Shown: positions 1-7,880, counted from the stretch's first letter. The stretch: 64,000 nt of DNA from Pseudomonas reinekei (GCF_001945365.1 NZ_MSTQ01000023.1:23331-87330), one strand, 5' to 3'. Made by a program: numbers and translations. The notes: generated by a model not told the origin, from the letters alone.

Positions 1-236
1 AGCAAACGCAGTTCCATTGCGTCTTTGGGCCCTTCGCCGATTTTTAGCCACTTGACGTTGACGGACAGTTTTTTTGCGACTTCTTCCATGCGGTAGTGGG
101 GCACTCCGCGGGTATACCAGTTGTGGACATTTTGTGGCTTGGGAATATTCAGGAATTCGGCAAATGCCGTCGTCGTGATATTCGCCTCTTCGAGGAGCAT
201 TTTGAATCGTGGACCGCAGGTTTTGTTCTTTTTCAT
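1..236 (-). CDS. HTH transcriptional regulator, phage-repressor type (3' end cut by window)
   Basis: Seventy-eight residues are visible before the gene runs off the left edge. The N-terminus begins MKKNKTCGPRFKMLLEEANI and continues as a compact helix-turn-helix: TAFAEFLNIPKPQNVHNWYTRG, then a VPHYRMEEVAKKLSVNVKWLKIGEG segment. This is the layout of CI-like bacteriophage repressor N-terminal domains, which bind operators as dimers. The ATG lies at 234-236. A small palindrome at 366-382 upstream could be its operator. The C-terminal part, which would show whether a LexA-like peptidase domain follows, is outside the window. Identification as an HTH protein is firm; phage origin is inferred. Confidence 0.75.
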   Translation of the reverse strand, partial: MKKNKTCGPRFKMLLEEANITTTAFAEFLNIPKPQNVHNWYTRGVPHYRMEEVAKKLSVNVKWLKIGEGPKDAMELRL

Positions 237-365
237 AAACGCGAGTCTACCGGCGTCGCGTAAGGCTTTGGTTCAACGAGGCGTTCAAATTTCGCCAGAA
301 TTTTACGACCGGATGTAAGACGCTCCCGGGGAAAATTAAACAAGAAAAACCGAAGCCAACCTAGC

Positions 366-382
366 CTAAACGGTCGGTTTAG
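366..382. promoter_or_regulatory. Candidate operator palindrome upstream of the HTH gene
   Basis: The six-base arms CTAAAC and GTTTAG are separated by GGTCG. The site lies about 130 bases upstream of the HTH start codon and between that gene and the ppa terminator, where an autoregulatory operator could sit. No clear -35/-10 pair was recognised, so this is only a candidate. Confidence 0.3.
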
Positions 383-403
383 TCAGGCTTTATGAGCGCC
401 CAC

Positions 404-432
404 AAAAAACCCCGGATCAACCGGGGTTTTTC
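404..432 (-). terminator. Intrinsic terminator of ppa
   Basis: An AACCCCGG/CCGGGGTT stem with loop ATCAA is flanked by A and T runs. It lies 27 bases past the ppa stop codon and the flanking runs would let it work on both strands. Confidence 0.85.
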
Positions 433-458
433 TTGAAGCCTGAAGCTCGCAGCAGTGC

Positions 459-986
459 TCAGCCTTTGTAGGCAGCAACCGACTTGGTGATCGCTTCGCG
501 GGCGGCGTCTGCACCGGCCCAGCCTTCGATCTTCACCCACTTGCCTTTTTCGAGATCTTTGTAGTTCGCGAAGAAGTGCTCGATCTGCTGGATCAGCAGC
601 GGCGGCAGGTCGGTGTATTCCTTCACATCGACGTACAACTGGGACAGCTTGTCGTGTGGAACCGCGATGACTTTGGCATCGCCGCCGCCGTCGTCGGTCA
701 TGTTCAGGATGCCAACTGGACGAGCGCGGATCACCGAGCCTGGCGCAACCGGGTAAGGGGTCACGACCAGCACGTCGAGGGGGTCACCGTCGTCAGCCAG
801 GGTGTTCGGGATGTAACCGTAGTTGGCCGGGTAGAACATTGGGGTGGCCATGAAACGGTCAACGAACAGGCAATCGCTGTCTTTGTCGATTTCGTATTTG
901 ATCGGCGCGTGGTTGGCCGGAATCTCGATCGCGACGTAGATGTCGTTCGGCAGGTCTTTGCCAGCCGGAATCTTGCTGTAGCTCAT
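459..986 (-). CDS. ppa: Inorganic pyrophosphatase (family I)
   Basis: The soluble cytoplasmic enzyme hydrolyses pyrophosphate to phosphate and so pulls biosynthetic reactions forward. At 175 aa it has the length of bacterial hexameric family I enzymes. The active-site signature DGDPLDVLV is present (around residues 66-74), and downstream acidic and lysine residues of the family are intact (DDGGGDAKVIAV, EKGKWVKIEGW). The ATG at 984-986 gives the usual MSYSKIPAGKDLP start. It is a single gene, with its own terminator at 404-432. Confidence 0.96.
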   Translation of the reverse strand: MSYSKIPAGKDLPNDIYVAIEIPANHAPIKYEIDKDSDCLFVDRFMATPMFYPANYGYIPNTLADDGDPLDVLVVTPYPVAPGSVIRARPVGILNMTDDGGGDAKVIAVPHDKLSQLYVDVKEYTDLPPLLIQQIEHFFANYKDLEKGKWVKIEGWAGADAAREAITKSVAAYKG

Positions 987-1099
987 TGGGCGTTGCCCCC
1001 GTTAGTTGACCAGAAACACTTGGCCGGATTGACCAAAAAGTGGCGGCGATTATAGGCATATTCCTACGCCGACGCCATGTACCAGAGGTCGTGTAGACC

Positions 1100-1912
1100 T
1101 TAGTCGTGTGCCTGATAGACCGGATCATGCGCCTGAAGTTGCTTCAGTCTCCCGAGCGGGTCCTGACGATAGAAAAGCTGCAACTGCTCATACACCTGCG
1201 GGTAAGCCTCATGCAGCAAATCCGGAGCGCTGAAGAAGTATTCGCTGGTGACGGCGAAGAACTCGGCAGGGTTTTCGGCGGCATACGGATCGATTGCGGT
1301 CTCGGCGTCCGGATTGCGCTCCAGTTGCCGGTCGAGGTCGTCGTAGGCGTCCTGCATGACGTTGGCCCACTCGCTGATCCGCATGTCGGCGTGCAGCGGT
1401 GGCAAGCCGTTGGCATCGCCGTTGAGCATGTCGAGTTTGTGCGCCAGCTCGTGGATGACCAGGTTGTAGCCTTCCCAGCCGCCGCTGGCCATCACGCCCG
1501 GCCAGGCGAGGATGATCGGCCCTTGCTGCCAGGCTTCGCCGCTGTGCTCGCCGTCCCATTCGTGTTCGACGCCACTGGCGTCACGATGACGCTGGGGGCT
1601 GAGGAAGTCGTCGGGGTAGAGGACGATTTCGTGAAAACCCTGGTACCAGTTCAGGTCACCCAGGTTCATCAAAGGCAGTTGCGCCTGGGCGGCGAGCAGC
1701 AGGCGTTCCTCCTGGTGCAATTCGACGCCGGGCAGGGCGGTCAGGTGCTTGTCTTCGAGGAACAGCACGCTGGCCTCTCGCAGCCATTGGTCCTGGGCCG
1801 GGGTGATACCGTCGAGAAAGGTCAGATGATGGCGCACCCGCTGCCACATGTCGTCGGCAATCGGGTGTCTGGCCAGGATGCGCCGGCGACGCCAGGCGCT
1901 CAGGGACCACAT
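1100..1912 (-). CDS. mtfA: MtfA-type zinc-dependent peptidase (M90 family)
   Basis: The 270-aa protein matches the MtfA/DUF980 family. The zinc motif HELAH is at about residue 154 and a distal conserved glutamate region AAENPAEFFAVTSEYFF follows. In E. coli MtfA (YeeI) is a cytosolic aminopeptidase that binds the repressor Mlc and so affects glucose PTS expression. Pseudomonas lacks that exact PTS wiring, so its substrate here is unknown. The start lies 6 bases downstream of the dedA stop, so the two genes are probably co-transcribed and translationally coupled. Family assignment is secure; physiological role is not. Confidence 0.85.
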   Translation of the reverse strand: MWSLSAWRRRRILARHPIADDMWQRVRHHLTFLDGITPAQDQWLREASVLFLEDKHLTALPGVELHQEERLLLAAQAQLPLMNLGDLNWYQGFHEIVLYPDDFLSPQRHRDASGVEHEWDGEHSGEAWQQGPIILAWPGVMASGGWEGYNLVIHELAHKLDMLNGDANGLPPLHADMRISEWANVMQDAYDDLDRQLERNPDAETAIDPYAAENPAEFFAVTSEYFFSAPDLLHEAYPQVYEQLQLFYRQDPLGRLKQLQAHDPVYQAHD

Positions 1913-1918
1913 CTAACG

Positions 1919-2575
1919 TCAGCGCAGGTGAGCTTTGGACGCTGCGTTGCCGAAGCGACTGCGCACGACCCCGATGATCATCGGCACGAGCGACAGCAGG
2001 ATGATGCCGACGACCAGCAACGACAGGTTCGACTTGATGAACGGAACGTTGCCGAAGAAGTAACCGAGGGTGACCAGGCCACCAACCCAAAGGATCGTGC
2101 CAAGTACGCTGAACCCGAAGAACCGCGGGTAAGGCATCCGTGCAACGCCGGCGACGAACGGTGCAAAGGTGCGAATGATGGGCAGGAAGCGCGCCAGGGT
2201 CACGGTTTTGCCGCCGTGCTTTTCATAAAAGTCGTGAGTTTGCTGCAGATAGTCGCGGCGGAAGATCTTCGAGTTCGGATTGCTGAACAGGCGTTCGCCG
2301 GCCGTTCGTCCGATCACGTAGTTGGTGCTGTCGCCCAGTATCGCCGCCAGCATCAGCAGGCCACCCAGCAGCACCGGGTCCATGCCGCCGCCTGCGGCGA
2401 CTGCGCCGGCGATGAACAGCAGCGAGTCGCCCGGCAGGAATGGCATCACCACCAGGCCGGTTTCACAGAAGATCACCAGAAACAGAATGGCGTAGATCCA
2501 TGGCCCGTAATTGGTTACCAGCAAATCGAGGTAAACATCGAGATGCAGGATAAGGTCGAGCGGGTTGAAATCCAT
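1919..2575 (-). CDS. DedA family inner-membrane protein
   Basis: A 218-aa polytopic membrane protein of the DedA/SNARE-associated (VTT) family. The hallmarks are an FCETGLVVMPFLPGDSLLF segment, a GDSTNYVIGRTAG stretch and the FxPIIRTFAPFVAG motif with the conserved arginine. DedA proteins help move lipid carriers such as undecaprenyl phosphate or phospholipids across the membrane and affect proton-motive force and envelope stress resistance. I chose the ATG at 2573-2575 because AGGTG lies at good distance; a GTG three codons upstream is also possible. It heads a two-gene unit with mtfA. A second DedA domain is encoded at 17179-18495. Confidence 0.9.
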   Translation of the reverse strand: MDFNPLDLILHLDVYLDLLVTNYGPWIYAILFLVIFCETGLVVMPFLPGDSLLFIAGAVAAGGGMDPVLLGGLLMLAAILGDSTNYVIGRTAGERLFSNPNSKIFRRDYLQQTHDFYEKHGGKTVTLARFLPIIRTFAPFVAGVARMPYPRFFGFSVLGTILWVGGLVTLGYFFGNVPFIKSNLSLLVVGIILLSLVPMIIGVVRSRFGNAASKAHLR

Positions 2576-2775
2576 GGAAAGCACCTGTGATAACGGTCCG
2601 GGTCTGCGGGCCTGTGCGGATGACTTCGCGAAAGCCTACGGAGGGGTGTAGTTTTTCTTACAAGCCGGAAAGGTCGGCATTATACGAGTTGGGAGGTGAA
2701 AAGCGCGTCGAGATTGTAGCGGGGCATGTCGAGGGCGCGATGAGCTACCGAGTGACAATTAATAACGTACAACCC

Positions 2776-2874
2776 TGCGGGAGCGAGCCTGCTCGCGTTG
2801 GTCATGAACGATAACGCGGGGAATTTGATACCCCGCGTAGTCCTTGAGTCCATCGCGAGCAGGCTCGCGCCTAC
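2776..2874. repeat. REP-type inverted repeat pair
   Basis: The outer arms GCGAGCCTGCTCGC and GCGAGCAGGCTCGC are themselves near-palindromic and face each other, enclosing a second hairpin at 2815-2837. It has the same core as the repeats at 18525 and 53710. Confidence 0.8.
2815..2837 (-). terminator. Hairpin downstream of the GNAT gene
   Basis: CGCGGGG and CCCCGCG arms enclose a nine-base AT-rich loop. It lies about 50 bases past the acetyltransferase stop. No strong T run follows, so termination is probable rather than certain. Confidence 0.5.
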
Positions 2875-2886
2875 AGAATCTTCAAC

Positions 2887-3348
2887 TTACAACTCGTCGC
2901 TGATTGGCAACACGTAGTTCTTGAACTCGGTGTCTTCCTTGAACCCGATGGATTCGTAGGTTTTCTGTGCCACTTCGTTGTTGCTGCTGGTGGACACCCG
3001 CATGCGCACGGCGTTGGTTTCCTTGGCCATTTTCTTCGCGGTGCGAATCAGGTTATCGGCAACCAACTGGCGGCGTGCGTCTTCGGCGACGTAGATGTCG
3101 TTGAGGATCCACACGCGTTTTAGCGAAAGCGATGAGAAGCTTGGGTACAACTGACAGAAGCCCATCAGTTTGTTGTTGTCATCATCGGACAGGGCCAGGT
3201 AAATCACCGACTCCTTGCGACGCAGGCGTTTTTCGAGAAACGCCCGGGACGAGTCCGGGTAAGGCAGGGAGCCATAAAACTCGCGATATTTGACGAACAA
3301 CGGGGTCAGCAGGTCCAGGTGTTCGAGGGTCGCTTGAATAATCCGCAT
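2887..3348 (-). CDS. GNAT family N-acetyltransferase
   Basis: The 153-aa protein starts MRIIQATLEHLDLL and carries the GNAT fold. There is an acceptor-side beta pair (ESVIYLALSDDDNNKLMGFCQLYP), the acetyl-CoA loop ending in the ARRQLVADNLI helix start and a typical C-terminal NEVAQKTYESIGF helix. Substrate cannot be read from sequence. The family position next to eutBC is also seen in P. aeruginosa (PA4026, from memory), but a 116-base gap and its unrelated chemistry argue against a direct role in ethanolamine use. An upstream in-frame ATG at 3366 is possible. Confidence 0.85.
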   Translation of the reverse strand: MRIIQATLEHLDLLTPLFVKYREFYGSLPYPDSSRAFLEKRLRRKESVIYLALSDDDNNKLMGFCQLYPSFSSLSLKRVWILNDIYVAEDARRQLVADNLIRTAKKMAKETNAVRMRVSTSSNNEVAQKTYESIGFKEDTEFKNYVLPISDEL

Positions 3349-3464
3349 GGTAGGTCTCGTCTTCAAGTGGCTGTCTTCACGTGCTCTGGCGGCAAAGGGT
3401 ACACACTGGCAGCCGTGGGTCGATCCTGCCTGAAACTGGAACGAATGTGCAATGCGGAAGCGCT

Positions 3465-4289
3465 TCAGGCATCCGGTGGGCTCAGTAGGAAATTACCTTT
3501 CATGTCCGCGCCGGCATCTGACTCCAGCGTCTGAACGTGCGCTTCGTCCTTCAGATTGACCCCGGATAGCTGCCGCCGACAGGCTTCGCGCATCAAATAC
3601 AGCAAACGATGTGCCGCCATGCCGTAACTCAAGCCTTCCAGGCGCACATTGGAGATGCAATTGCGGTAAGCGTCTGTCAGACCGACCTTTGGATTGTATG
3701 TGAAATATAACCCCAGACTGTCCGGCGAGCTCAGGCCAGGGCGCTCGCCGATCAGAATCACCGTCATTTTGGCGCCGAGCAATTCGCCCACTTCATCGGC
3801 CACGGCAACGCGCCCCTGTTCCACCAGCACGATCGGGGCGACGGACCAGTTTTCGGCGCGGATCTGTTCCTCCAGCCGTGCCAGAAACGGCAACGTATGG
3901 CGATGCACGGCCAAAGCGGACAAACCATCGGCGACCACAATCACCAGATCTACGCCGCCCGGATGGGCCGAAGCGTGATCACGTAAGACGTGTGCCGATG
4001 CATCGCTCAGTTTTCGCCCAAGGTCGGGACGTTGCAGATAGCTGTTGCGGTCGATTGCCGCGCTGTGCAGCAAAACACTGTCATGCCCGCGTTCGGCCAG
4101 TTGCGAGCGCAGTACGCCGTGGTCAAACGGCAGATGCACCGCATCCCGCGCCTGGGCGTGGGCGTATTGAAAGTCCAGCTGTGCGCGGGTGGGCAGGCTG
4201 GTGCCGGTGCGGCCAAGGGCAATGCGCGCGGGTGTCAGGCGTCGCAGTTCCAGCCATGGGTTGTGGGGGTCGTAGGGTGGTTTTTCCAT
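3465..4289 (-). CDS. eutC: Ethanolamine ammonia-lyase small subunit
   Basis: EutC forms the adenosylcobalamin-dependent EutBC complex that converts ethanolamine to acetaldehyde and ammonia. The 274-aa product has the family core: PWLELRRLTPARIALGRTG near the N-terminus, a VHLPFDHGVL segment, VVADGLSALAVHRH and GERPGLSSPDSLGLYFTY, then the C-terminal CISNVRLEGLSYG. The ATG at 4287-4289 follows the eutB stop by 8 bases, so the subunits are made from one message. Upstream in-frame codons inside eutB were rejected as a start. Free-standing EutBC without shell genes indicates the compartment-free pathway. Confidence 0.95.
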   Translation of the reverse strand: MEKPPYDPHNPWLELRRLTPARIALGRTGTSLPTRAQLDFQYAHAQARDAVHLPFDHGVLRSQLAERGHDSVLLHSAAIDRNSYLQRPDLGRKLSDASAHVLRDHASAHPGGVDLVIVVADGLSALAVHRHTLPFLARLEEQIRAENWSVAPIVLVEQGRVAVADEVGELLGAKMTVILIGERPGLSSPDSLGLYFTYNPKVGLTDAYRNCISNVRLEGLSYGMAAHRLLYLMREACRRQLSGVNLKDEAHVQTLESDAGADMKGNFLLSPPDA

Positions 4290-4297
4290 ATCAACAC

Positions 4298-5692
4298 TTA
4301 TCCCAGTTGCGCCAAGGCCTGGCGGAAGGCCGGTGGCAGGCTGTTGCCGAAGAGCACCCGGCCGTCCGCCTGGGTGAAGATGCCCATTTTCGCCAGCCAC
4401 TGCTCGAACTCCGGCGCTGGCTTGAGCCCCAGGGTCTGCCGGGCATAGAGCGCATCGTGGAACGAGGTGGTCTGGTAATTGAGCATGATGTCGTCGGAAC
4501 CGGGGATGCCCATGATGAAGTTGATCCCGGCCACGCCCAGCAGGGTCAGCAAGGTGTCCATGTCATCCTGGTCGGCCTCGGCGTGGTTGGTGTAACAGAT
4601 GTCGCAACCCATCGGCACGCCCAGCAGCTTGCCGCAGAAGTGATCTTCCAGGCCGGCGCGGATGATCTGTTTGCCGTTGTAGAGGTATTCCGGGCCGATA
4701 AATCCTACGACAGTGTTCACCAGGAACGGGTTGAAATGTCGCGCTACGGCGTAGGCCCGAGTCTCGCAGGTCTGTTGATCGACGCCATGGTGGGCGTTGG
4801 CTGACAACGCGCTGCCTTGGCCCGTTTCGAAATACATCAGGTTCTGCCCAAGGGTGCCGCGATTGAGGCTCAACCCGGCGTCGTAACCTTCCTTGAGCAC
4901 ATTCAGATTGATGCCGAAGCTCGCGTTGGCAGCCTCGGTGCCGGCGATCGACTGGAACACCAGGTCCAGAGGCACGCCGCGATTGACCGCTTCGATCGAC
5001 GTGGTGACATGGGTCAGCACACAGGCCTGGGTCGGAATTTCGTAGCGCTGGATGATCGCGTCGAGCATTTCCAGCATCGCGCAGATCGAGGCAATGCTGT
5101 CGGTGGCCGGGTTGATGCCGATCATGGCGTCGCCGTTACCGTGTAGCAGGCCATCGAGAATGCTCGCGGCAATGCCGGCCGGTTCGTCGGTGGGGTGGTT
5201 GGGCTGCAGGCGAGTGGACAGGCGGCCGCGCAGGCCGAGGGTGCCGCGAAATTGCGTGACCACGCGGATTTTCTGCGCCACCAGCACCAGATCCTGCACG
5301 CGCATGATCTTCGACACGGCTGCAGCCATTTCCGGGGTCAGGCCGGGGGCGAGGGTGCGCAGGACCTGTTCGTCGGCGGCATCGCTGAGCAGCCAGTCGC
5401 GAAAGCCGCCCACGGTGAGGTGGCTGACGAGGGCGAAGGCCTGCTTGTCGTGGGTGTCGATGATCAGGCGGGTGACTTCATCGTCTTCATAGGGAATCAG
5501 GACTTCCTGCAGGAAATGGCTCAGCGGAATATCGGCCAACGCCATTTGCGCCGCGACGCGCTCACCATCGTTGAGGGCGGCGACGCCGGCCAGAAAATCC
5601 CCGGACCGCGCCGGGCTGGCCTTGGCCATCACGTCCTTGAGGTTGTCAAAACGATAGGTCTGGGCGCCGACGGAATGGGCATATACGGCCAT
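4298..5692 (-). CDS. eutB: Ethanolamine ammonia-lyase large subunit
   Basis: The catalytic TIM-barrel subunit of EutBC, 464 aa, full family length. Recognisable blocks are MIGINPATDS, QRYEIPTQACVLTHVTT, LMYFETGQGSALSANAHHG (substrate site) and the C-terminal MGIPGSDDIMLNYQT. The start at 5690-5692 is set by an ideal GGAGG eight bases upstream and gives MAVYAHSVG. A sigma-54-type promoter lies about 215 bases upstream at 5907-5921, so eutBC can be transcribed separately from exaC under EatR control. The long leader in between has no ORF I can support. Confidence 0.96.
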   Translation of the reverse strand: MAVYAHSVGAQTYRFDNLKDVMAKASPARSGDFLAGVAALNDGERVAAQMALADIPLSHFLQEVLIPYEDDEVTRLIIDTHDKQAFALVSHLTVGGFRDWLLSDAADEQVLRTLAPGLTPEMAAAVSKIMRVQDLVLVAQKIRVVTQFRGTLGLRGRLSTRLQPNHPTDEPAGIAASILDGLLHGNGDAMIGINPATDSIASICAMLEMLDAIIQRYEIPTQACVLTHVTTSIEAVNRGVPLDLVFQSIAGTEAANASFGINLNVLKEGYDAGLSLNRGTLGQNLMYFETGQGSALSANAHHGVDQQTCETRAYAVARHFNPFLVNTVVGFIGPEYLYNGKQIIRAGLEDHFCGKLLGVPMGCDICYTNHAEADQDDMDTLLTLLGVAGINFIMGIPGSDDIMLNYQTTSFHDALYARQTLGLKPAPEFEQWLAKMGIFTQADGRVLFGNSLPPAFRQALAQLG

Positions 5693-5906
5693 GGGCGGTG
5701 TCCTCCAATTCGTTGAGAGCACTGACAATCCCTGTAGGCGCAAGCTCGCGTCCAGAAGGGGCCTCTGTGCACTGTAATAAAGCAGGCATCGGTCCATATT
5801 CCGGTGCCGGTGTATTTAAATACTGTCGAGCATAGCGTCCTGTGGTGCCTGCGCGCATTCGGTTGGAAATCCAGATAGCCGGCGCATTTGCGTGTAAAGC
5901 GAGTAC

Positions 5907-5921
5907 GCAAGGCGCGTGCCA
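5907..5921 (-). promoter_or_regulatory. Sigma-54 (-24/-12) promoter of eutBC
   Basis: On the minus strand the sequence reads TGGCACGCGCCTTGC, an exact match to the TGGCACG-N4-TTGC consensus with GG and GC separated by 10 bases. It faces eutB and fits control by the sigma-54 activator encoded at 7881. Confidence 0.8.
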
Positions 5922-5956
5922 GAGCCGCCACGCTGTGGGTGGGGTGTGGTTCAAAA

Positions 5957-6025
5957 TGCCATCGCCCGCCAGCCGGCTTCTACAGGTATACGCGGTCTGT
6001 AGGAGACGGCTGGCGGGCGATGGCA
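5957..6025. repeat. REP-type inverted repeat after exaC
   Basis: Nineteen-base perfect outer arms (TGCCATCGCCCGCCAGCCG and its complement) continue inward with a CTACAG/CTGTAG pair. It begins 10 bases past the exaC stop and could attenuate read-through from exaC into eutBC. Confidence 0.85.
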
Positions 6026-6034
6026 GTGTCGTGC

Positions 6035-7555
6035 TTAGAAGAAGCCCAGCGGATTGATGTCGTAGCTCACCAGCAGGTTTTTGGTCTGCTGATAGTGGTC
6101 GAGCATCATCTTGTGGGTTTCACGGCCGACGCCGGATTTTTTGTAACCACCAAACGCGGCGTGCGCCGGGTACAGGTGGTAGCAGTTGGTCCACACACGA
6201 CCGGCCTTGATGGCGCGGCCCATGCGATAGGCGCGGTTGATGTCGCGGGTCCAGAGGCCTGCACCGAGGCCGAACTCGGTGTCGTTGGCGATGGCCAGGG
6301 CTTCGGCTTCATCCTTGAAGGTGGTGATGCTCACCACCGGGCCAAAGATTTCTTCCTGGAACACGCGCATTTTGTTGGTGCCCTTGAGCAGGGTCGGCTG
6401 GATGTAATAGCCGCTCGCAAGATTGCCCTCGAGCTTTTCCACCTTGCCGCCGGTGAGCAGCTCGGCGCCTTCGCCCTTGGCGATTTCCAGGTACGAAAGA
6501 ATCTTGTCGAATTGCTGCTCGGAAGCCTGGGCGCCGACCATGGTGTCGGTGTCCAGCGGGTCGCCACGTTTGATCGACAGGACTTTTTTCATGACTTCTT
6601 TCATGAAATCGTCGTAGATCGACTCCTGTACCAGCGCACGGGAAGGGCAGGTGCAGACTTCGCCCTGGTTGAAGAACGCCAGCACCAAGCCTTCAGCGGC
6701 TTTTTCGATGAAGGACGGTTCGGCCTTCATGATGTCTTCGAAGAAGATGTTCGGCGATTTGCCACCCAGCTCCACGGTGGACGGAATGATGTTTTCGGCC
6801 GCGCATTTCATGATGTGCGAGCCGACCGGGGTCGAGCCGGTGAAGGCGATCTTGGCGATGCGTTTGCTGGTGGCCAGGGCTTCGCCGGCTTCTTTGCCGA
6901 AACCCTGGACGATGTTCAAAACGCCCGGTGGCAGCAGGTCGCCGATCAGTTCGACCAGCACGGTGATGCCCAGCGGCGTTTGCTCGGCAGGCTTGAGCAC
7001 CACGCAGTTACCGGCGGCCAGGGCCGGGGCGAGTTTCCAGGCGGCCATCAGGATCGGGAAGTTCCACGGGATGATCTGCCCGACCACGCCCAGCGGTTCA
7101 TGGATGTGGTAGGCCACGGTGTTGCCGTCGATCTCGGCAGCACTGCCTTCCTGGGCGCGGATGCACCCGGCGAAGTAGCGGAAGTGGTCGGCGGCCAGCG
7201 GGATGTCGGCGTTGAGGGTTTCGCGAACGGCTTTGCCGTTGTCCCAGGATTCGGTGATTGCCAGCAGTTCCAGGTTTTGCTCGATGCGGTCGGCGATTTT
7301 CAGCAGCACCAGCGAGCGAGCCTGGGCGGACGTGGCGCCCCAGGCATCGGCCGCTGCGTGGGCAGCGTCCAGGGCCTTGTCGATGTCTTCGGCCGTGGAG
7401 CGGGGGAATTCGGCAATCGGTTGGCCATTCACTGGCGAGGTATTGGTGAAGTACTGACCTTTGACAGGCGCGACGAACTCGCCGCCGATGTAGTTACCGT
7501 ATTTGCTCTTGAACGAAACGATAGCGCCTTCAGTACCGGGGTGAGCGTAACGCAT
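6035..7555 (-). CDS. exaC: NAD-dependent acetaldehyde dehydrogenase (ExaC type)
   Basis: The 506-aa aldehyde dehydrogenase has all family signatures: WNFPILMAAWKLAPAL, the FTGSTPVGSHI cofactor loop, ELGGKSPNIFFEDI with the general-base glutamate, and the catalytic cysteine in FFNQGEVCTCPSR. ExaC-type enzymes oxidise acetaldehyde to acetate in ethanol and ethanolamine catabolism. Its place between eutBC and the divergent activator gene points to removal of the acetaldehyde made by EutBC. A sigma-54-type promoter at 7622-7636 lies about 67 bases upstream of the ATG. The name exaC follows the closest Pseudomonas type; a generic aldehyde dehydrogenase label is the fallback. Confidence 0.92.
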   Translation of the reverse strand: MRYAHPGTEGAIVSFKSKYGNYIGGEFVAPVKGQYFTNTSPVNGQPIAEFPRSTAEDIDKALDAAHAAADAWGATSAQARSLVLLKIADRIEQNLELLAITESWDNGKAVRETLNADIPLAADHFRYFAGCIRAQEGSAAEIDGNTVAYHIHEPLGVVGQIIPWNFPILMAAWKLAPALAAGNCVVLKPAEQTPLGITVLVELIGDLLPPGVLNIVQGFGKEAGEALATSKRIAKIAFTGSTPVGSHIMKCAAENIIPSTVELGGKSPNIFFEDIMKAEPSFIEKAAEGLVLAFFNQGEVCTCPSRALVQESIYDDFMKEVMKKVLSIKRGDPLDTDTMVGAQASEQQFDKILSYLEIAKGEGAELLTGGKVEKLEGNLASGYYIQPTLLKGTNKMRVFQEEIFGPVVSITTFKDEAEALAIANDTEFGLGAGLWTRDINRAYRMGRAIKAGRVWTNCYHLYPAHAAFGGYKKSGVGRETHKMMLDHYQQTKNLLVSYDINPLGFF

Positions 7556-7621
7556 GATGTTTTCTCCTTGGCTTTTTGTATTTGTAAGGAAGAGCGCATG
7601 TGCGCTTGCTATAAGCGTAGA

Positions 7622-7636
7622 GCAAAGGTCGGGCCA
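7622..7636 (-). promoter_or_regulatory. Sigma-54 (-24/-12) promoter of exaC
   Basis: On the minus strand it reads TGGCCCGACCTTTGC, matching TGGCACG-N4-TTGC with one change (A to C) and the invariant GG and GC at correct spacing. It is about 67 bases upstream of the exaC ATG. Confidence 0.75.
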
Positions 7637-7699
7637 CTGCCCCGCAGCTCAGGCAAATCAAGGCCTTGCGCAATTTTTCTCGGACGGGCGGGTGGCGCC

Positions 7700-7750
7700 T
7701 GTGACGCTTTCGGTACACCCGCTGTGACAGTTTGTACCGCTTGTGGCACA
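7700..7750. promoter_or_regulatory. Candidate upstream activator sites for EatR
   Basis: Three related blocks start TGTGAC (7700), TGTGAC (7723) and TGTGGC (7742). The first two are followed by GGTAC or GTACC after five or six bases. They lie roughly 65-130 bases upstream of the exaC -24/-12 element, the usual distance for enhancer-binding proteins. Assignment to EatR is inference. Confidence 0.45.
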
Positions 7751-7880
7751 TCCTATGACTGACGCGTCTTGCCAGCATTGCAATGCGCGCCCGGCTGGAG
7801 GATGCTCGGCGACGGGACGCCATAAGGTGCGTGCCCATTCCTTTAAGGGCGGGCACTGCTTTCGGGGAGAATAATAAGAA

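Larger units (their letters stand above)
2576..2886. other. Intergenic region between the acetyltransferase and dedA
   Basis: The 311 bases hold the dedA upstream region (2576-2775, no promoter recognised with confidence) and a REP-type inverted repeat with an inner hairpin (2776-2874). No supported gene was found. Confidence 0.6.
5693..6034. other. exaC-eutB gap: promoter and REP, no permease gene
   Basis: The 342 bases contain the REP element at 5957-6025 and the sigma-54 element at 5907-5921. Short frames of 100 codons or so on the minus strand show no membrane segments and no resemblance to an APC permease, so I call no gene. From memory, P. aeruginosa has an ethanolamine permease gene in this position. 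Confidence 0.7.
7556..7880. promoter_or_regulatory. Divergent control region between exaC and eatR
   Basis: The 325 bases separate two divergent genes and hold the exaC sigma-54 promoter (7622-7636) and a cluster of TGTGAC-type repeats (7700-7750). No gene was found inside. Confidence 0.7.

Noticed and set aside
1106..2590. 494-codon plus-strand frame over mtfA and dedA
   Set aside because: Spans two well-supported minus-strand genes and the 6-base junction between them.
5693..5954. Minus-strand frames of 100-102 codons in the exaC-eutB gap as permease remnants
   Set aside because: Their translations are arginine- and proline-rich with no membrane segments, so they do not support a decayed permease.
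5888..7762. 624-codon plus-strand frame over exaC
   Set aside because: It is an antisense shadow of the aldehyde dehydrogenase, with GC-skewed composition and no family match; exaC on the minus strand has all motifs.
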